12,663 nt of DNA from Actinomycetes bacterium (GTDB lineage Bacteria > Actinomycetota > Acidimicrobiia > Spongiisociales > UBA5794). The notes under the pieces are model-generated. The model was not told the origin of the DNA. It saw only the letters and a list, made by a program, of their open reading frames with translations, and did not search any database. Position numbers and translations under genes: made by a program. This document shows positions 6,884 through 12,663 of the stretch, piece by piece. Within the stretch, counting starts at the first letter, position 1. Every line of letters begins with the position of its first letter. The stretch lies in assembly GCA_024640745.1 (NCBI GenBank), contig JAHEEL010000049.1, positions 1 to 12,663 of the forward strand, read 5' to 3'.

Positions 6884-6899
6884 ACGCTGAGCACAGCGT
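6884..6899 (-). promoter_or_regulatory. 6-bp hairpin just upstream of the ribosome-binding site
   Basis: ACGCTG (6884-6889) and CAGCGT (6894-6899) form a perfect stem with a 4-nt loop. On the minus strand the stem ends a few bases before the GGAGGA ribosome-binding site of the 124-aa gene. It could act as a leader hairpin, an RNA processing site or a weak attenuator. With only 6 bp it may also be chance. Confidence 0.25.
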
Positions 6900-6938
6900 A
6901 TCGAGCCATCCGTGGGAGGGGAAGGGCCATTCCGAGCA

Positions 6939-7139
6939 CTAGTCAACGGACTGGTCTCTCCCCCGGCTCGACGCCAGCGCCGAGATGGCGAGGCCCGCAC
7001 CGAGGATCAGGACGGCCGCAGGGATCGCCCATCGGCCGGCGTTATCCGGGAGCCACTCCCGATTCGGTGTGAGCACGGCGATGCCGACGAACAGCAGGCC
7101 GAAGGCAAATGAGATGGCATCGAAGCTATGTCGGATCAT
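6939..7139 (-). CDS. 66-aa two-helix membrane protein
   Basis: The protein has two hydrophobic helices (about residues 7-25, FDAISFAFGLLFVGIAVL, and 37-56, WAIPAAVLILGAGLAISAL). A short polar loop (TPNREWLPDNAGR) separates them, and the tail is charged. The start ATG at 7139 lies 3 nt after the stop of the PspC/LiaF-like gene. It has a GGAAGGG-type ribosome-binding site inside that gene's last codons, so the two are likely cotranscribed and coupled. No family is recognised. From its position it may be an accessory of the envelope-stress system, but that is inference. Confidence 0.75.
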   Translation of the reverse strand: MIRHSFDAISFAFGLLFVGIAVLTPNREWLPDNAGRWAIPAAVLILGAGLAISALASSRGRDQSVD

Positions 7140-7142
7140 GGT

Positions 7143-8456
7143 TCACCCTTCCCAACGGAATACGGAATCGTCTCGTGGTAGCACGTCGACAACAACCGAA
7201 CCGAGATCGGTCCGCGCATCGATCACGAATGCCACGTCGGTAGCCGACGATGTGGTGACAGCGTCGCTGGACACACCGATACCGGCGCTTTGGTCACCAA
7301 AGAGGTCGACGGAACCCATGCCGGCCGACCCGTGAACGTCGGCGCTGACATCATCGGCAAGCAGGATCCGCAATTCGCCCGCCGTGACCCGAGCGTCGAT
7401 GGTAATCGGATACAGACTGCCGGATACATCGACCGGCGGTTCGAACCAGCGGAGGTCGATTTCGAGCACGCCAGCGGTATGGACGTAGTCGTACTGCTCC
7501 TCCTGCAGATCGACGAGTGTCTCGACGCGCACGTACCGATCCCCCGCTTCGCCGGTGAACGTCCAATCGGAGACGATGCTTGCTACGAACAGGAACGGAA
7601 TCAGGAAGAGCCCGACGAAGATCAACCATCGGGCATGCCCGAAGAACGTCCCGATGAGCAGACCGCCCCCGACAACACCAAGCGCGACGGCGAGGTAGTG
7701 CACCGGATCCGGGAAGAGCACGCCGGCGACGTCGAACAGCGCAAGGCCGCCGACCGCGATCAGCGTTGCGGCGACGGTGAGCCGCCCGAGGATCGAGCGA
7801 GGCTTGGGGGGACGGACAGGAACCGGGGACGGGGTTGGCACAGCCGGCGTTGGGCGAGCCGCGACCGTGGTGGCAGCTACGCCATCGCCTACCGTCGCCG
7901 AGTCTTCAGCATCGGCACCGCCATCCACCGAGACGCTGGGCCCGCCGCTCGCTGTGCTCCCGATCTCGGAGTCAAGCGAGTCGCCGACGCCGGATTCGCC
8001 GATCGGCGCAGTCTCGTCCGGTGGCCCGGCGGTCCCGGGCGGCTTCTTGCCGCCGCCGAGATCGCCACGGTACAGGAGCACACCGATCACGAGCAGGATC
8101 GCTGCGACGACGAACTTGCCCGACATGATTTGGAAGCTCGTCAGGAACGTGATCGCCGCAATCGCAATGAGGACAACGCCGATAACCATTGCCGAGTTCG
8201 AGGCGTCGAAGCCGTCAATCCACTCCTGCAGGATCGACTCGTCGTTCCCCTCGTCGGGGATGAGAATCCACGCGAGGGCATAGAGGACGAATCCAAGTCC
8301 GCCGAACAACGCGAGCAGGACGAAGCCGACCCGGAACCAGGCCGGGCTCACATTGAATCGCTGGGCCAGACCTGCCGCGACGCCGGCAAACGCTCGATCT
8401 GCGAGCGGGCGGCGCAACGGTGGAATCGGTTGGGGGGGTTGAGTTGATGCAGCCAT
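7143..8456 (-). CDS. PspC-domain / LiaF-like membrane protein (three-component system regulator)
   Basis: A 437-aa membrane protein. Residues 12-68 are a PspC domain (RRPLADRAFAGVAAGLAQRF, then a helix ending WILIPDE). More membrane helices follow (about 88-108 and 116-130), then a long disordered Gly/Ser/Thr/Pro linker (132-220). Three more helices come at about 224-247, 253-272 and 276-297. The C-terminal region (300-437) is beta-rich and resembles the LiaF C-terminal / DUF4097-like domains, with GELRILLADDVSADVHGSAG (360-379) and a repeated Gly-turn pattern. In LiaFSR and the corynebacterial EsrISR systems, such a protein holds the sensor kinase inactive until envelope stress. It is divergent from just such a kinase gene. 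The start is uncertain: ATG 8456 (chosen, GAGG close upstream) or ATG 8492, which adds 12 residues (MAQSDRKPHDEV). Confidence 0.85.
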   Translation of the reverse strand: MAASTQPPQPIPPLRRPLADRAFAGVAAGLAQRFNVSPAWFRVGFVLLALFGGLGFVLYALAWILIPDEGNDESILQEWIDGFDASNSAMVIGVVLIAIAAITFLTSFQIMSGKFVVAAILLVIGVLLYRGDLGGGKKPPGTAGPPDETAPIGESGVGDSLDSEIGSTASGGPSVSVDGGADAEDSATVGDGVAATTVAARPTPAVPTPSPVPVRPPKPRSILGRLTVAATLIAVGGLALFDVAGVLFPDPVHYLAVALGVVGGGLLIGTFFGHARWLIFVGLFLIPFLFVASIVSDWTFTGEAGDRYVRVETLVDLQEEQYDYVHTAGVLEIDLRWFEPPVDVSGSLYPITIDARVTAGELRILLADDVSADVHGSAGMGSVDLFGDQSAGIGVSSDAVTTSSATDVAFVIDARTDLGSVVVDVLPRDDSVFRWEG

Positions 8457-8511
8457 GACCTCATCATGCGGCTTGCGGTCGGATTGCGCCATTGGGGATG
8501 ATCCTGGTCGA

Positions 8512-8540
8512 ACCCTGAGATGTCGGGGCGATCTCAGGGT
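8512..8540. promoter_or_regulatory. Candidate response-regulator operator: perfect 10-bp inverted repeat
   Basis: ACCCTGAGAT (8512-8521) and ATCTCAGGGT (8531-8540) are exact reverse complements separated by 9 bp. The element lies midway between the divergent PspC/LiaF-like gene (start 8456) and the PspC kinase gene (start 8587). Its centre is about 60 bp upstream of the kinase start codon. If that transcript is leaderless, this is the usual activator position just upstream of the -35. The LuxR-type regulator encoded in the operon binds DNA as a dimer, so a dyad site fits. It could also be a hairpin in a leader RNA, but its location between divergent promoters favours an operator. Confidence 0.55.
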
Positions 8541-8549
8541 CGTCACGGG

Positions 8550-8578
8550 TTGTGGCAACTCGCGGCCTGTGACAACAT
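8550..8578 (+). promoter_or_regulatory. Weak putative promoter of the kinase-regulator operon
   Basis: TTGTGG (8550-8555) and CAACAT (8573-8578) are 17 bp apart and match the sigma70 consensus moderately and poorly. The -10 is followed 8 nt later by the ATG of the kinase, and no Shine-Dalgarno is visible. Together this would fit a leaderless transcript, common in actinobacteria. It is a guess built on weak matches. Confidence 0.25.
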
Positions 8579-8586
8579 CAGTACGA

Positions 8587-9813
8587 ATGAGCACCACAGC
8601 CGACTCCGATGAGACGCACCGCCCCGACCGTATCCAGGTCCTGAGCGGACGGCTGACGCGTTCGAACGACGACCGGGTGGTCGCCGGCCTCGCCGCAGGA
8701 ATCGCAAGCCGTCTCGGCATCCCAGCGGTCTACGTCCGCGCGGCCTTCGTCTCGCTCATTCTGGCCGGCGGATTCGGCGTCCTGTGCTACCTCGTCGGCT
8801 GGCTGACGACACCGGACGAACACGAGTACGGCTCGATGATCGCGGCAGACCCTCCCCCAACGACCGCACAGCGGGCGGGCCTCGGCCTGGCATTCATCGC
8901 CCTCCTGCTCGTGCTCGAGGCCTTCGGCCTGTGGTTCGGGCCCATCGTGTGGCCGGCCATCCTGGTCATCTTCGGCGCCGCGCTCATCTGGGATCGATCG
9001 AGCAGCGAATCGAGACGACGTCTCACGCGCTTCACCCGCCCATCGGACACGGGGGCACGCCGGAGCAGATTCCAGATCTTCGCCGGCGTCGCGCTCATGG
9101 CGATCGGCGTCGTCGTTGTGCTCGCGTCGCTCGACTCGATTCAGTCGCTCGGCCCCGCCGCATTCGCCGTCCTCCTGACCGCTGCCGGATTCATGCTGCT
9201 GTTTGGACCGTGGGTTTGGGGCCTCTTCGAGGAGCTCACGGACGAGCGCCGCGCCCGCATCCGCTCCGAGGAACGCGCCGACATGGCGGCCCACCTGCAC
9301 GATTCGGTTCTCCAGACGCTCGCCATGATCCAGCGCAGTGATGACCCTCAGCGCATGATCACGCTCGCCCGGGCCCAGGAACGCGACCTGCGTACCTGGC
9401 TGTTCGACCCCGAGTCCCCCGGGCGGACCGGCACCGTCGGCGAGGGTGTCGCAGCGGCCGCCGCCAAGGTCGAATCCGATTTCGACGTCCCGATCGAAGT
9501 TGTGGTGGTCGGCGATCGCCCCCTCGACGACGCAGCCGTGACCCTCGTCGCCGCAACGTCCGAGGCCATGGCGAATGCCGCTCGGCATTCGGGAGCGCGG
9601 TCGGTTTCCGTCTACGTGGAGTGCACGGGCGATGCCGTCGAGGCCTGGGTGACCGACCAGGGCAAGGGCTTCGACACCGGGGGCATCCCTGAGGACCGGA
9701 AGGGAATCTCCGAGTCGATCACTGCCCGCATGTCTCGCGCCGGTGGGGAGGCAAGCGTCTTCTCGACGCCGGGTGAAGGCACCGAAGTCCATCTACGATC
9801 GGGGTCCCGATGA
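8587..9813 (+). CDS. PspC-domain sensor histidine kinase (LiaS/EsrS-like, NarL-system type)
   Basis: A 408-aa membrane kinase. Residues 21-77 are a PspC domain (GRLTRSNDDRVVAGLAAGIA, ending GWLTTPDE). They are followed by helices at about 98-115, 118-134, 163-181 and 188-211. The HisKA_3 dimerisation/phosphotransfer region has AAHLHDSVLQTL, with the phospho-acceptor His at 238. The HATPase_c domain shows the N-box (SEAMANAARHSG, N330), the G1 box DQGKGFD (357-363) and the G2 motif GEGTEVHL (396-403). There is no large extracytoplasmic sensor domain, so sensing is probably intramembrane or via the partner PspC/LiaF-like protein encoded divergently. The ATG at 8587 was chosen because the upstream frame lacks protein character. 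Its stop overlaps the regulator's start by ATGA (9810-9813), giving coupled translation. The DHp-domain linker is short but the motifs are intact. Confidence 0.93.
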   Translation: MSTTADSDETHRPDRIQVLSGRLTRSNDDRVVAGLAAGIASRLGIPAVYVRAAFVSLILAGGFGVLCYLVGWLTTPDEHEYGSMIAADPPPTTAQRAGLGLAFIALLLVLEAFGLWFGPIVWPAILVIFGAALIWDRSSSESRRRLTRFTRPSDTGARRSRFQIFAGVALMAIGVVVVLASLDSIQSLGPAAFAVLLTAAGFMLLFGPWVWGLFEELTDERRARIRSEERADMAAHLHDSVLQTLAMIQRSDDPQRMITLARAQERDLRTWLFDPESPGRTGTVGEGVAAAAAKVESDFDVPIEVVVVGDRPLDDAAVTLVAATSEAMANAARHSGARSVSVYVECTGDAVEAWVTDQGKGFDTGGIPEDRKGISESITARMSRAGGEASVFSTPGEGTEVHLRSGSR

Positions 9814-10442
9814 CGACCATCTATCTCGTTGACGATCATGAGCTCTTCTTGAGTGGAGTCCGTGCGGAGCTCTCCGAGCGCTTCGCTGTCGCCGGCTGGT
9901 CCACCGACGTCGATACGGCCGTCGATGAGATTCGCAGGAAGCGTCCGGACGTCGTGCTCGTCGACGTGCACATGCCCGGCGGGGGCGGTCTCTCCGTCGT
10001 CGGCAATGTGCACGAGACGAATCCGGACATCCGATTCCTCGCCCTCTCGGTCTCAGACGCGCCTGAGGACGTCATCGCGATGATCCGGACCGGCGCCCGA
10101 GGCTACGTCACCAAGTCGATCGAGCCGGAGGCGCTCGCCGAGGCGGTCGAGCGGATCGCCGCCGGCGACGCGGTGTTCTCTCCAAAGCTGGCCGGGTTCG
10201 TACTCGACGCGTTCTCCGATGCCGTCCCGGTGGAGGCCGATCCCGAGCTGGACCAGTTGACTCCTCGCGAGCGCGAGGTGCTTCGACAAATCGCACGCGG
10301 CTACGCCTACAAGCAGGTCGCGACACGACTGTCGATCTCAGTGAAGACGGTCGAGACCCACGTGTCCGCCGTGCTGCGCAAGCTCCAGCTGTCGAACCGC
10401 CACGAGCTCGCGCGTTGGGCATCCGAACGTCGGATCGTCTAG
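9810..10442 (+). CDS. LuxR/NarL-family response regulator (LiaR/EsrR-like)
   Basis: A complete 210-aa two-domain regulator. The receiver domain (1-120) has the acidic pair D8-D9, the phospho-acceptor D52 in VLVDVHMPG, S80 and K102 (GYVTKS). The LuxR-type helix-turn-helix (about 147-208) has LTPREREVLRQIARG (150-164) and the recognition helix region SISVKTVETHVSAVLRKL (175-192). The start overlaps the kinase stop, so it is the cognate partner of that kinase. Phosphorylated dimers should bind dyad DNA sites; the inverted repeat upstream of the kinase gene is the obvious candidate. It probably regulates its own operon and the divergent PspC gene in response to cell-envelope stress. Confidence 0.95.
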   Translation: MTTIYLVDDHELFLSGVRAELSERFAVAGWSTDVDTAVDEIRRKRPDVVLVDVHMPGGGGLSVVGNVHETNPDIRFLALSVSDAPEDVIAMIRTGARGYVTKSIEPEALAEAVERIAAGDAVFSPKLAGFVLDAFSDAVPVEADPELDQLTPREREVLRQIARGYAYKQVATRLSISVKTVETHVSAVLRKLQLSNRHELARWASERRIV

Positions 10443-10460
10443 CTGCGGAGGAGTGAGGGA

Positions 10461-10814
10461 ATGCGCACCGTCCTTCGTATCGGCCTCAATAGCGCCGCCG
10501 CATGGCTGACCGTGTGGTTGGTTCCGGGCCTCTCGTTCGAGGGCGAATGGTGGTGGTGGCTCGTCTTCGGCCTCGCCGTCGGGATCATCAACTCGACGAT
10601 TCGACCGATTGCCAAGTTCCTGGCGATCCCCTTGCGCATGGTCACGCTGGGGCTGTTCACGCTCGTCATCAACGTCGGGCTCATGGCCGGCGCGATATGG
10701 ATTGCCCGGGACGCGAATGTGGGCCTGACAAGCGAAAGCATTCTGGCGACCCTGATTGGCGCCCTGGTCCTGACTATCGTCGCCTCCGTTGTCCGCATCG
10801 TGCTGCCGAGATGA
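10461..10814 (+). CDS. 4-TM 'phage holin family' membrane protein
   Basis: This 117-aa protein resembles PF04020 (mycobacterial 4-TMS phage holin superfamily). Helices lie at about 8-25, 32-50, 57-83 and 91-115. The diagnostic segment is GIINSTIRPIAKFLAIPLRM, followed by VTLGLFTLVINVGLMAGA. Despite the name, such proteins are widespread chromosomal membrane proteins with no proven holin role, and no phage genes are nearby. A run of four tryptophans (EWWWWL) follows the first helix and would sit at the membrane interface. It starts 18 nt after the regulator gene, with GGAGGAG about 7 nt upstream of the ATG, so it is likely in the same stress operon. Confidence 0.85.
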   Translation: MRTVLRIGLNSAAAWLTVWLVPGLSFEGEWWWWLVFGLAVGIINSTIRPIAKFLAIPLRMVTLGLFTLVINVGLMAGAIWIARDANVGLTSESILATLIGALVLTIVASVVRIVLPR

Positions 10815-10864
10815 AGTCGGTCGAACGGGCAAACGCCGCGAACCTGGGGAAGAACAACCGATGA
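10811..10864 (+). CDS. 17-codon mini-ORF with ATGA overlaps at both ends
   Basis: The frame ATG (10811) to TGA (10864) encodes MKSVERANAANLGKNNR. Its ATG overlaps the stop of the holin-family gene (ATGA 10811-10814). Its own TGA overlaps the ATG of the hydrolase gene (ATGA 10861-10864). Two 4-nt overlaps are unusual for such a short frame. They would allow ribosomes to pass from one gene to the next by termination-reinitiation. The peptide is polar and basic and probably has no function of its own. The hydrolase also has its own GGGGAAG ribosome-binding site, so the mini-ORF could simply be chance. Confidence 0.3.
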   Translation: MKSVERANAANLGKNNR

Positions 10865-12663
10865 ATCCGCTCCGACCACTTGCCCGTCTTCTCTCCACGC
10901 CACACGTGCAGACGGGGCTCGCCCTCGGAGCCGCCGCCGCAATCGAGGCCAATCAGCCTTCCCTCATGGAGCGACCGAGGACCGATCAGGCGCTCGTCGT
11001 TGCAGGGTCGTTCGCCTCGGGCTATGTCGCGGGCAGTGCGTACACCCGGTCCGTCGGCAAGCTGCCAATTGCATCGCCACTCGCCACCGACGTCGCGATG
11101 GGCGTGGCGTCGGGCGCGGTCGCCGCCGTCCTTGGGCCAAAGGTCGGATCGTCCCGGCTCGCTTCGCTTGCTACGACGGCCGTACGCACGTGGTCGTATT
11201 CCTCCGCTGCGGCGGTGACGACCGGCATAGCTCGGGGTTTCGTCTCCCGAGCGGGCACACGGGACTCGAAAGCGCGAAATGCGGCACTCGTGTTGGCCCT
11301 GGGCGCGCTCGACGTTGTCTCGTTCATGTACCTGCGCGATCGGATCAGCCGATATGCAACCGACGGCCGAGTGCCGCCGGGCCCCGGCGACATCGCGTGG
11401 ACGCTGTCGGTCGGCACCAGTGTCGCCGTCACAGCCGGCAGCGCCATCATGGCCGAGCGCACCGTTGCGCGGTCAAGCGCAACCGTCTTGGCCGACCGTT
11501 TCGGTGGGCGTGCCGCCGCCTGGCTGCCTGCCACTCATGCGGTGTTCGGCGGAGCCCTGGCGATGACTGCTCGCTCCGGCCTCCGGCACGTTCTAGCGAA
11601 GATCGAGGCATCAAACAGCCGCACCGAAGCCGGCTACGCGGAGGCGCCGACTGTTGGGACCGTGAGCGGGTCGGCGGACAGCGTCGTCGCCTTCGACGAA
11701 CTCGGCCTGCAGGGACGCCGGTTCGTGCTCGAGGCGTCGCCCGGCGAACGAATCGACGAAGTGATGGGCGAAGCAGGCTCCATGGATGCAATCCGCGTCT
11801 ACGTCGGTGTCGACTCCGCCGAAACGGTCGAGGGGCGGATAGCGCTCGCTATCGAAGAGCTCGAACGAACCGGCGCCTTCGACCGGTCGGTCCTGTTGGT
11901 CGGCTCACCGGCGGGCACGGGCTACTTCAACTACATCCCCGTCGAAGCCGCCGAGTACCTCGCCAGGGGGGACATCGCCTCGGTGGCGATCCAGTACGGT
12001 TCCCTCCCGTCGATGCTCTCCACGTCGAAGATTCCGCTTGCCGTCGAGCAACACGCGGCTCTCCTGCGTGCAATCAGCGATTCGGTTGCCCGGCGGAAGG
12101 CCGACAGCCGTCCGCGGGTGGTTCTCTACGGTGAGAGTCTCGGGGCACAGACCAGCCAGGGCGCATTCGTCGGCGGTGGTACCGATGTGCTCGAGGAACT
12201 GGGCATCGATCGTGGCCTATGGGCAGGCACGCCGTATGCCGGAAAGTGGCGGCGGGAGTTGTTCGCCGGCGGCCCAAACGTCGACGGCTCGCTGTTCGGG
12301 CGCTTCGCCACGATCGACGAATACCGCTCGCTGCCCGACATCGATCGATCCGCTCTTCGCTTCTTCTTCCTCGACCACCACGAGGACCCGGTGACCCGAT
12401 TCGGCCCCGACGTCGCCTATCGGCAACCGGCGTGGCTGGGACCCGCCGGACGGCGCCCGCCCAATGTCTCACGAACACAACAGTGGGTTCCGGCCGTGAC
12501 ATTCTGGCAGACGGCGATCGACACGAAGAACGCGGCAACAGTCATCCCGGGGGCCTTCAATGCCCTCGGTCACGACTATCGGGCCGACCTGGCGCAGTTC
12601 GTGAGCGCGGCCTTCGGCCTCACGAACGTCACGAACGAACAGATGGCGAGCATCGAAGCGCAA
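10861..12663 (+). CDS. Membrane-anchored alpha/beta-hydrolase (Abhydrolase_9 type), 3' end outside the window
   Basis: The frame is open from ATG 10861 (GGGGAAG upstream) to the right edge: 601 residues, no stop reached. Residues about 15-240 are Ala/Val/Gly-rich with several moderately hydrophobic helices, like the N-terminal domain that accompanies Abhydrolase_9 (PF15420). Residues about 283-600 match the Abhydrolase_9 (PF10081) pattern: IRVYVGVDSA (311-320), LERTGAFDRSVLLVGSPAGT (334-353), EYLARGDIASVAIQYGSLPS (365-384), the nucleophile elbow GESLG with S426, HHEDPVTRFGPD (506-517, D509 as likely acid), a WVPAVTFWQ segment and GHDY with H571 as likely catalytic His. It is expected to be an esterase or lipase-like serine hydrolase at the membrane; the substrate is unknown. 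It is the last visible gene of the kinase-regulator-holin operon. Confidence 0.88.
   Translation, partial: MNPLRPLARLLSTPHVQTGLALGAAAAIEANQPSLMERPRTDQALVVAGSFASGYVAGSAYTRSVGKLPIASPLATDVAMGVASGAVAAVLGPKVGSSRLASLATTAVRTWSYSSAAAVTTGIARGFVSRAGTRDSKARNAALVLALGALDVVSFMYLRDRISRYATDGRVPPGPGDIAWTLSVGTSVAVTAGSAIMAERTVARSSATVLADRFGGRAAAWLPATHAVFGGALAMTARSGLRHVLAKIEASNSRTEAGYAEAPTVGTVSGSADSVVAFDELGLQGRRFVLEASPGERIDEVMGEAGSMDAIRVYVGVDSAETVEGRIALAIEELERTGAFDRSVLLVGSPAGTGYFNYIPVEAAEYLARGDIASVAIQYGSLPSMLSTSKIPLAVEQHAALLRAISDSVARRKADSRPRVVLYGESLGAQTSQGAFVGGGTDVLEELGIDRGLWAGTPYAGKWRRELFAGGPNVDGSLFGRFATIDEYRSLPDIDRSALRFFFLDHHEDPVTRFGPDVAYRQPAWLGPAGRRPPNVSRTQQWVPAVTFWQTAIDTKNAATVIPGAFNALGHDYRADLAQFVSAAFGLTNVTNEQMASIEAQ

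Noticed and set aside
7290..8447. 385-codon plus-strand frame
   Set aside because: It is antisense to the PspC/LiaF-like gene, is rich in Asp/Glu/Arg and has no recognisable motif; a codon-bias shadow.
8578..9792. 404-codon minus-strand frame
   Set aside because: It is antisense to the histidine kinase, whose H, N and G boxes are intact; a shadow frame.
10461..10814. Phage origin suggested by the 'holin' family name
   Set aside because: No lysin, integrase, capsid or tail gene is near. PF04020 proteins are common chromosomal genes in actinobacteria, and this one sits in a regulatory operon.
11190..12134. 314-codon plus-strand frame inside the hydrolase gene
   Set aside because: It is extremely Arg-rich. 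The overlapping frame from 10861 carries the full Abhydrolase_9 signature including GESLG, so this is a shadow.

Overview
The window is GC-rich, densely packed chromosomal DNA from an actinobacterium. A member of the Acidimicrobiia or a relative is my best guess, from the style of the LCP, PspC and Abhydrolase_9 proteins, but this is inference and not a database result. I see no integrase, transposase, insertion sequence, CRISPR array or prophage. No gene-free stretch exceeds 300 bases. The longest is the first 125 bases, which holds only a hairpin next to a tRNA.

Layout: (1) 1-1017, minus strand: tRNA-Val(UAC) downstream of an unrecognised 263-aa protein gene. (2) 1081-1482, plus: a DUF454/YbaN-like small membrane protein. 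(3) 4945 down to 1506, minus: a run of four genes. They are a 642-residue fusion of a Wzx-like flippase and an initiating phosphoglycosyl transferase, a CoA-binding protein, an unrecognised two-domain protein with an internal repeat, and a zinc-ribbon protein. (4) 5053-6495, plus: a LytR-CpsA-Psr (LCP) ligase, divergent from the fusion gene. (5) 8456 down to 6496, minus: a PspC/LiaF-like membrane protein, a 66-aa two-helix membrane protein and an unrecognised 124-aa protein. (6) 8587-12663, plus: a PspC-domain histidine kinase, its LuxR-type response regulator, a 4-TM 'phage holin family' membrane protein, a 17-codon mini-ORF and a large Abhydrolase_9-type membrane hydrolase that runs off the right edge.

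The common theme is the cell envelope. The fusion protein plus the LCP protein could cover the first step (loading a sugar phosphate on undecaprenyl phosphate), the flipping step and the last step (attachment to peptidoglycan) of a wall glycopolymer pathway. The PspC membrane protein, PspC kinase and response regulator look like a three-component envelope-stress system of the LiaFSR / EsrISR type. A perfect 10-bp inverted repeat lies in the shared intergenic region between its divergent arms and is a good candidate operator. The most unusual items are the flippase-PGT fusion and this palindrome in its regulatory setting.
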